Source: Sphingobium terrigena
GTDB lineage: Bacteria; Pseudomonadota; Alphaproteobacteria; Sphingomonadales; Sphingomonadaceae
NCBI RefSeq assembly: GCF_003591655.1
Contig: NZ_QVRA01000008.1
Location: 62,001-126,000, forward strand
Direction: 5' to 3'
DNA: 64,000 nt
The notes below the pieces were generated by a model, which saw only the letters and a program-made list of their open reading frames with translations, was not told the DNA's origin and did not search any database. This document shows positions 58,469-64,000 of the stretch, in pieces (position 1 is the stretch's first letter; each line of letters begins with the position of its first letter). The position numbers were made by a program, and so were the translations under genes.

Positions 58469-59733
58469 CAGTCGGCCAGCCAGTCGGGGATGCTATCGCC
58501 CGCAATCAGCGCCTCGATCGGCGGGCGCGCGCGCACCACCGCCCATTTGTCGCCCGACACCAGCACTTCAGGGGTCAGCGGACGGCTGTTATACGTCCCC
58601 GCCATCGTCGCGCCATAGGCACCCGCAGTCATGAAGGCGACCAGATCGCCCGCCGCCACCACATCCATGTCGCGGCCCATGGCGAAAGTGTCGCCCGTCT
58701 CGCACACCGGACCCACCACATTGGCCGCCGCGCGCTGCCCCACCGGGGTCACCGCGCGAATATCATGCCAGGCGTCATAGAGGCTGGGGCGCAGCAGGTC
58801 GTTCATCGCCGCATCGACGATGACGAACGGTGCCTGCGCGCCCTGCTTCACCCGCACCACGCGCGACAGCAGCGCGCCCGCATTGCCCACGATCACCCGG
58901 CCCGGCTCAAACATCAGCCGCACTGGCCAGCCCTGCGTCACCCGGCATACCATCTCGCCATAGGCGGCGGGGCTTGGCGGCACCGGCAGAGCGGGGTCGT
59001 AAGGGACACCCAGCCCGCCGCCCAGATCGGCGGTGCGAATATCATGCCCCGCATCGCGCAGCGCCGCGACCAGCGCGCCGACCTTGGTAAAGGCGGCCTC
59101 CAGCGGGGCGAGATCGGTCAGCTGGCTGCCGATATGAACCGCCACCCCCTGCACATCCAGCCCCGGCAGATCGCGCGCGGCGGCATAGCTTTCCAGCGCC
59201 CGATCATAGGGGATGCCGAACTTGTTTTCCGACTTGCCGGTGGAAATCTTGGCATGGGTGCCAGCGTCCACATCCGGGTTGATGCGATAGGCCACCGGCG
59301 CGCGCTTGCCCATCGACAGCGCGACTTCGGACAGCATTTCAGCTTCCGGTTCGCTTTCCAGATTGAACTGGTAAATGCCATGGTCCAGCGCCAGCCGCAT
59401 TTCCTCAGCCGTCTTGCCCACGCCAGAAAAGACGATGCGGTCAGCGGGTATGCCCGCCGCGATCGCGCGCAGCAATTCGCCGCCCGACACGACGTCCGCG
59501 CCCAGACCCAGCTTCGCCAGCGTCGCCAGCACCGCCGCATTGGGGTTCGCCTTGACCGCAAAGGCGATCAGCGGATTGTCGAGGGTCGCAAGCGCGTCGC
59601 GAAACACGCTGACATGACGCGTCAGCGTCGCGGTCGAATAGACATAGACCGGCGTGCCAACCGCATCGGCAATCGCCGCCATCGGCACCTGCTCCACCTG
59701 CATGGCACCGTCCACATAGTCGAAATGGTCCAA
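58468..59733 (-). CDS. lysA: Diaminopimelate decarboxylase
   Basis: 421 residues. PLP Lys in LIAFAVKANPNAAVL, His in GVAVHIGSQL, Gly-rich DLGGGLGVPY, EPGR in LMFEPGRVIVGNAG, and the Cys-Glu of GPVCETGDTF. Last step of lysine synthesis. Downstream of argH and the small lipoprotein, a widespread gene order. Gap to the lipoprotein stop is 21 bases. Confidence 0.96.
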   Translation of the reverse strand: MDHFDYVDGAMQVEQVPMAAIADAVGTPVYVYSTATLTRHVSVFRDALATLDNPLIAFAVKANPNAAVLATLAKLGLGADVVSGGELLRAIAAGIPADRIVFSGVGKTAEEMRLALDHGIYQFNLESEPEAEMLSEVALSMGKRAPVAYRINPDVDAGTHAKISTGKSENKFGIPYDRALESYAAARDLPGLDVQGVAVHIGSQLTDLAPLEAAFTKVGALVAALRDAGHDIRTADLGGGLGVPYDPALPVPPSPAAYGEMVCRVTQGWPVRLMFEPGRVIVGNAGALLSRVVRVKQGAQAPFVIVDAAMNDLLRPSLYDAWHDIRAVTPVGQRAAANVVGPVCETGDTFAMGRDMDVVAAGDLVAFMTAGAYGATMAGTYNSRPLTPEVLVSGDKWAVVRARPPIEALIAGDSIPDWLAD

Positions 59734-59754
59734 AATCGCGTCCTTAGTCTCTTG

Positions 59755-60009
59755 TCAGGGCTGCTTTTCGGGCGGCAGGTCAAATTCGTCCGCCGCGCGC
59801 TTTTGCGACTGGGTCAGCAATTCCACATTGCGCTGCGGTCGCGCCTGGGTCGATGGGGTCATCAGCTGCGCGCCCGTCGGCGCGGTCGCCGCGCCCACCG
59901 GCACCGCAGGCAATTCCTGCCCCGCCAAGGGCTTCAACGGTTGCCGCCCGCCACAGGAGGCCAGCGCCAGCGCCGCGCAGGCCAGCCCCGCGATCGTCCG
60001 CATCCTCAT
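59755..60009 (-). CDS. lptM: Small lipoprotein between argH and lysA (LptM-like)
   Basis: 84 residues. Lipobox [16 protein letters not shown] with Cys19; the CGxxxPL pattern is that of the YifL/LptM group, which assists maturation of the LPS translocon. The Pro/Gln-rich tail has no other domain. The argH-(this)-lysA order is where lptM is usually found. Start overlaps the argH stop (ATGA). Assignment rests on lipobox motif and position, not on clear full-length similarity. Confidence 0.65.
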   Translation of the reverse strand: MRMRTIAGLACAALALASCGGRQPLKPLAGQELPAVPVGAATAPTGAQLMTPSTQARPQRNVELLTQSQKRAADEFDLPPEKQP

Positions 60010-61376
60010 GATCCCAACTCCTCCTGCGCCTGCGCGATCCGCGCCCGCACCTGCGCGGGGGCGGTGCCGCCATGGCTCATCCGGCTGGCGACCGACGCAT
60101 CGACCGTCAGCACCGCATAGATGCGATCGTCGATCCGCGCGTCAATCGCCTTGAGCGTCGCGATCGGCAACTGGTCGAGCGGCACGCCCGACGCCTCCGC
60201 CGCCGCCACCGCACGCCCGGTGATATGATGCGCCTCGCGGAACGGGATGCCCCCTTCGCGCACCAGCCAGTCGGCAAGGTCCGTCGCGGTGGCAAAGCCG
60301 CTTTCGGCCAGCCCGCGCATCCGGTCGGTACGGAACGTCACCGTCTCGATCATCCCGGTCATCGCCGCGATCGACAGAGCGAGCAGGTCATGCGCCTCGA
60401 ACACCGGCGGCTTGTCGTCCTGCATATCCTTGGAATAAGCGAGCGGCAGCCCCTTCATAGTCATGCACAAAGCGGTCATGCAGCCCATGATCCGCCCGGC
60501 ATGGCCGCGCACCAGCTCGGCCGCATCCGGATTGCGCTTCTGCGGCATGATCGAGCTGCCGGTCGAATAGGCGTCGGGCAATTTCACGAAACCGAAAGGC
60601 TGGCTCGCCCAGATGATGAACTCCTCGGCCAGTCGCGACAGGTGCAAGGAGGCCTGCGTCGCCGCCATCAGATAATCGAGCGCAAAGTCGCGGTCGCTCA
60701 CGCTATCCAGGCTGTTGTCGGTCGGCTTGGCAAAGCCCAGAGCCGCCGCCGTGGCGTGCCGGTCGATCGGAAAGCCGGTCCCCGCCAGCGCCGCCGCGCC
60801 TAGCGGACATTCATCCGCCCGCGCCCGCGCATCGGCAAAGCGGCTGCGGTCGCGGCGTACCATTTCATAATAGGCCATCAGATGATGCCCCAGCGTCACC
60901 GGCTGCGCCGACTGCAAATGGGTAAAGCCTGGCATCACCGCATCGGCATTCTCGTCTGCCCGCGCCAGCAAAGCGCGTTGCAGACCGACCAGCCCCGCCT
61001 GCACCTCGTCAATCGCATCGCGCACCCACAGGCGGAAATCGGTCGCCACCTGATCGTTGCGGCTGCGCGCGGTGTGCAGCCGCCCGGCGGTCGGCCCGAT
61101 CAGCTGCGCCAGCCGCGATTCGGTGACCATGTGGATATCTTCCAGGTCCAGGTCCACCGGCACGCCATCGGCTTCATATTCCGCCGCGATCCGGTTCAGC
61201 CCCTCGGTAATCGCCTGCGCATCCTCGCCCTCGACGATGCCCTGTTTGGCCAGCATCGCGACATGCGCCTTCGATCCTGCGATGTCCTGCTTCCACAATC
61301 GCTTGTCGAACGGGATGGAGGCATTTATCTCGCGCATGATCGAAGCGGGGCCGGCCGCAAACCGGCCACCCCACAT
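60006..61376 (-). CDS. argH: Argininosuccinate lyase
   Basis: 456 residues from the ATG at 61376 ([20 protein letters not shown]); the start at 61523 would overrun the tlpA-like gene. Signature [20 protein letters not shown] with the catalytic Ser loop, plus [16 protein letters not shown] and [20 protein letters not shown]. Final step of arginine synthesis. Its ATG overlaps the divergent gene's ATG in CATG. Confidence 0.96.
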   Translation of the reverse strand: MWGGRFAAGPASIMREINASIPFDKRLWKQDIAGSKAHVAMLAKQGIVEGEDAQAITEGLNRIAAEYEADGVPVDLDLEDIHMVTESRLAQLIGPTAGRLHTARSRNDQVATDFRLWVRDAIDEVQAGLVGLQRALLARADENADAVMPGFTHLQSAQPVTLGHHLMAYYEMVRRDRSRFADARARADECPLGAAALAGTGFPIDRHATAAALGFAKPTDNSLDSVSDRDFALDYLMAATQASLHLSRLAEEFIIWASQPFGFVKLPDAYSTGSSIMPQKRNPDAAELVRGHAGRIMGCMTALCMTMKGLPLAYSKDMQDDKPPVFEAHDLLALSIAAMTGMIETVTFRTDRMRGLAESGFATATDLADWLVREGGIPFREAHHITGRAVAAAEASGVPLDQLPIATLKAIDARIDDRIYAVLTVDASVASRMSHGGTAPAQVRARIAQAQEELGS

Positions 61377-62001
61377 GCTGTTGGAGCCTTCCCCCTTGGA
61401 ACCTGTTTCGCGCGCGCTGATGTTACTGCTCCTGACCGCCGGATTGGCGGCCTGCGATAGGCAATCGCCGCCCGCTGGGCAAGCCAATGCAAGCATAAGC
61501 GGTGAGGTTCCCGCATCGGGCAATGCGACAAAGGGAGACGGCGAGTTCAGCTACCGGCTGGACCGCAGCAAGGCTGGCACCCCCGCGCCCAGCTTCGCCT
61601 TCCAGAATCCCGACGGGGGCGAAGCGACCTTGCAGGATTTTGCCGGACGTCCGCTACTCGTCAATCTGTGGGCGACATGGTGTACGCCCTGCGTCGCGGA
61701 AATGCCCACGCTCGATCGGATCGCCGAACGATACGGTGCCAAGGGGCTGGCGGTGCTGACCATTTCGCAGGACACGCAGGGCGCCAAGGCGGTCAAACCC
61801 TTCTTCGCCAAACACCCCCTCCCCCACCTCAAAGGCTGGGCCGACCCCGACAATCATTTCGGCTTCGACTATGCCACCGGCCTGCTGCCCACCACCGTCC
61901 TCTATGATGCGCAGGGCAAGGAAATGGTCCGCGTCATCGGCGCGATGGATTGGGAAGGCCCGGAAGCCAGGGCGCTGATCGACGCCGCCATGACATCCTG
62001 A
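61375..62001 (+). CDS. TlpA-like thioredoxin-fold lipoprotein
   Basis: 208 residues from the ATG at 61375; TTG 61396 or ATG 61420 are alternatives. Hydrophobic segment with lipobox LTAGLAAC, then a redoxin domain with [20 protein letters not shown] (active site WCxPC), [16 protein letters not shown] and [20 protein letters not shown] (cis-Pro loop). Membrane-anchored thiol reductase for periplasmic proteins such as cytochromes. The start is uncertain because no SD sits before 61375. Confidence 0.9.
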   Translation: MLLEPSPLEPVSRALMLLLLTAGLAACDRQSPPAGQANASISGEVPASGNATKGDGEFSYRLDRSKAGTPAPSFAFQNPDGGEATLQDFAGRPLLVNLWATWCTPCVAEMPTLDRIAERYGAKGLAVLTISQDTQGAKAVKPFFAKHPLPHLKGWADPDNHFGFDYATGLLPTTVLYDAQGKEMVRVIGAMDWEGPEARALIDAAMTS

Positions 62002-62191
62002 TCCGGCACCCTTTGGCGCAGCTGCAAAATATGCTTCTGACGTTTCAATAGACCATAAACAGCCTGTTTCCGGGATAGAAACGAACCGGAAACAATCCGC
62101 CAAACGATAATTTTTGTGCAGCGCAATAGAGGATTGGTGCCGCACATTCGTCATTCCCCCTGTCATCAATAAAGCTAAACAGGGGGCATGA
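62002..62191. other. 190-base gap before the TonB receptor
   Basis: Lower-GC region holding the receptor promoter. AAAGCTAAACAGGGGGC precedes the start. No palindrome or known operator recognised. Confidence 0.5.
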
Positions 62192-64000
62192 ATGACACGG
62201 TTGTCGGCGCTTAAACTCTCACTGATCCTCGCATCATCCTGGTCCGCCTGCGCCATCGCGCAAGACGCGCCGCAGGAACCCCAGGTTGACGAGGGCACGG
62301 CGATCATCGTCACCGGCACCCGCGCCGTGGGGATGCAGGCGACCGAAAGCGCCGCACCGGTCACCGTGCTGAGCCAGGATGCGCTCACCCATGTCGGCCA
62401 GCCGAACCTCAACCAGGTGCTGACCCAGATCGTCCCCAGCTTCACCGCGCAGACGCAGGGCACCGACCTTTCCAGCTTCTCGCTGTCGGCTCGCCTGCGC
62501 GGCCTCAGCCCCAACCACACGCTGGTGCTGGTCAACGGCAAGCGCCGCCACGGCAACGGCATCCTTCAGGTGCTCGGCGCCTTCTCCGGCTCGGCCGCGC
62601 CCAGCATCGACCTGATTCCGCCTGATTCGGTGGCGCGCGTCGAAGTGTTGCAGGAAGGCGCTGCCGCCGTGTACGGCACGGACGCGATTGCGGGCGTCAT
62701 CAACTTCATCCTGAAGGATGATCCAGAGGGCGGCTCGATCAAGCTGACTGGCGGTCAATATTATGACAGCGAAGGCGAGCTGTTCTCCATCTCCGGCAAT
62801 TATGGCATCAAACTGGGCGAGGACGGCTATATCAACCTGTCCCTGTTCCACCGCCGTCAGGATTATACCACGCTGGGCGAAGGGCAGGTGCAGGTCACCC
62901 AGCCAGACGGCACGCTCCAGCCTAATGCCCCTGCCCAATGGTCCAATCTGGCGGGCGACGCGCTGGCCGGGATCAATGGCGGCCAGCCCAAGACCGAACT
63001 CAACCTGCTCTTCTACAATGCCGGCTATGATTTTGGCGGTGTCGAAGTGTACAGCTTTGGCAGCCTCGCCCGCCGCGAAGGCTGGGCCAAGCAGGGCTAC
63101 CGTCATCCCAAGCGCATCTGCTATGAATATACTGGGTCCGGCGCTACGCACCAGCAGATAAACAGTGGCGGCGCAGTAACAACGACGCCCTATGATCCGA
63201 ACGTGTGCTACAGCAACACTGGCACACTGGGCATGGTGCCGCTCCAACATGTGATCGAGGATGAATATAGCTTCACCGTCGGCGCACGCGGCGAAGCGGC
63301 GGGCTGGAACTATGATCTCAGCACCACCTACGGCAATCAGAAGAATGAAATTTGGACTGAAAACTCCGCTCATCGCGAACAGTGGCAAGACAGCTACAAG
63401 GCCTCACTGCTGGGTGTAGGTTCGCCCAGGACCGTCGATAAAGCCTATGACGGCGGCTTCCGTCTGAGCCAGACCACGGTCACCGCCGACATCCGTAAGG
63501 AATTTGACCTCGGCATGGCCACCCCGCTGACTTTCGCCTTCGGCGGCGAATATCGCAAGGATACCTATGAAATCGTCCAGGGTGATGCCAATTCGACTGA
63601 CAGGACTGGCGTTCAGTCCTTCCCAGGCTACAAAGCGACCGACGCCGGGCGGTTCAAGCGCAGCTCGCGCGCCGGTTACCTGAACTTCATCGCCAATCCG
63701 GTCGAAGGCTGGACGGTCGATCTGGCCGGTCGCTACGAAGATTATACCGATTTCGGCGACACGCTGATCGGCAAGATCACGACCCGCTACGATATTTCCG
63801 ACGCCTTTGCCGTCCGCGCCACCGCCAGCACCGGCTTCCGCGCCCCGACTCTGGCCGAACAGAAATATTCGACCATCAACGTCGGGCCGACCAGCGCCGT
63901 CGCCCAGCTTCCCGCTGGCACGCCAGCTGCCGCCCTGCTCGGCTTCGACTCGCTTGGCCCGGAAAAATCCAAGAATTTTTCGGCAGGCGTCGTGCTGCGT
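62192..64000 (+). CDS. TonB-dependent receptor, N-terminal part (runs off the window)
   Basis: 603 codons are open from the ATG at 62192 to the right edge without a stop. Signal peptide SLILASSWSACAIAQD, TonB-box-like EGTAIIVTGTRAVG, plug domain with RLRGLSPNHTLVLVNGKRRH and ARVEVLQEGAAAVYGTDAIA, then beta-strands. The plug and barrel style (PNHTLVLVNGKRRH) is that of the large sphingomonad receptors for carbohydrates or other unknown ligands. Ligand cannot be told. Confidence 0.92.
   Translation, partial: MTRLSALKLSLILASSWSACAIAQDAPQEPQVDEGTAIIVTGTRAVGMQATESAAPVTVLSQDALTHVGQPNLNQVLTQIVPSFTAQTQGTDLSSFSLSARLRGLSPNHTLVLVNGKRRHGNGILQVLGAFSGSAAPSIDLIPPDSVARVEVLQEGAAAVYGTDAIAGVINFILKDDPEGGSIKLTGGQYYDSEGELFSISGNYGIKLGEDGYINLSLFHRRQDYTTLGEGQVQVTQPDGTLQPNAPAQWSNLAGDALAGINGGQPKTELNLLFYNAGYDFGGVEVYSFGSLARREGWAKQGYRHPKRICYEYTGSGATHQQINSGGAVTTTPYDPNVCYSNTGTLGMVPLQHVIEDEYSFTVGARGEAAGWNYDLSTTYGNQKNEIWTENSAHREQWQDSYKASLLGVGSPRTVDKAYDGGFRLSQTTVTADIRKEFDLGMATPLTFAFGGEYRKDTYEIVQGDANSTDRTGVQSFPGYKATDAGRFKRSSRAGYLNFIANPVEGWTVDLAGRYEDYTDFGDTLIGKITTRYDISDAFAVRATASTGFRAPTLAEQKYSTINVGPTSAVAQLPAGTPAAALLGFDSLGPEKSKNFSAGVVLR

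Noticed and set aside
62234..63388. A 384-codon minus-strand frame at the right end
   Set aside because: It mirrors the TonB-dependent receptor, whose plus-strand frame is open to the window edge with signal peptide and plug motifs.
1..64000. CRISPR arrays, tRNA or rRNA genes, insertion sequences
   Set aside because: No regularly spaced direct repeats, cloverleaf sequences or transposase frames were recognised in either strand.

Overview
The window is a chromosomal stretch of a high-GC alphaproteobacterium, most likely a sphingomonad (Sphingobium/Sphingomonas type). This is inferred from the pckA-chvI-chvG locus, the TonB-receptor-based uptake, the style of the intergenic palindromes and the many short operons with 4-base ATGA overlaps. 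No rRNA, tRNA, IS element, prophage or CRISPR array was seen.

Layout. 1-5.6 kb: the end of a VirJ/AcvB-type hydrolase, a CitE-like lyase, a QmcA/NfeD membrane pair, a lower-GC orphan HsdR_N-type nuclease, a DUF4160/DUF2442-HTH pair with its own palindrome, and a small HTH protein. 5.6-15.2 kb: a Tat-exported DUF885 hydrolase, ferredoxin reductase, PEP carboxykinase divergent from ChvI/ChvG, a peptide-binding lipoprotein and a DUF4112 protein. 15.2-25.5 kb: RNase T2, nadC and nadA separated by a Phd/VapC module, DUF4230, an MBL hydrolase, xerC, dedA, gshB, yraN, rsmI and an LpoA-like lipoprotein. 25.5-30.5 kb: vitamin B12 uptake (btuD, btuC, btuF, btuB) with a cobalamin riboswitch on btuB. 30.6-38.1 kb: the soluble NAD-dependent molybdenum formate dehydrogenase (fdsG-B-A-D, fdhD), its LysR regulator and mobA. 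38.2-49.3 kb: assimilatory nitrate reduction, in transcription order nasT, nasS, [leader] transporter, porin, [leader] nirB, nirD, nasA, cobA. 49.4-54.4 kb: an EmrB/EmrA/NodT tripartite efflux pump divergent from a TetR. 54.3-57.6 kb: a winged-helix regulator, two related cupin-like/HEAT-like proteins, a 46-residue acidic peptide and a divergent receiver protein. 57.7-64 kb: siroheme synthase with a stub methyltransferase domain, lysA, an LptM-like lipoprotein, argH, a TlpA-like lipoprotein and the start of a TonB-dependent receptor.

How the genes work together. NasS/NasT senses nitrate and should release terminators in two leaders. NirB needs siroheme, supplied by CobA (38.2 kb) and the dehydrogenase/chelatase (57.7 kb). 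NasA and FdsA both need molybdenum cofactor, matching the nearby mobA and fdhD. ChvG/ChvI beside pckA links envelope or acid sensing to gluconeogenesis.

Most unusual items: (1) the 46-aa peptide operon with two paralogous putative metal enzymes, coupled by overlapping codons and facing a receiver gene across an AT-rich perfect palindrome; (2) a double-hairpin intergenic repeat inserted in frame inside fdsB; (3) a 49-bp composite element, nearly identical, upstream of two unrelated genes; (4) textbook ANTAR two-hairpin leaders on both nitrate transcription units; (5) a shared TGATAG-N7-CTATCA operator at the formate dehydrogenase and lysR/mobA promoters.
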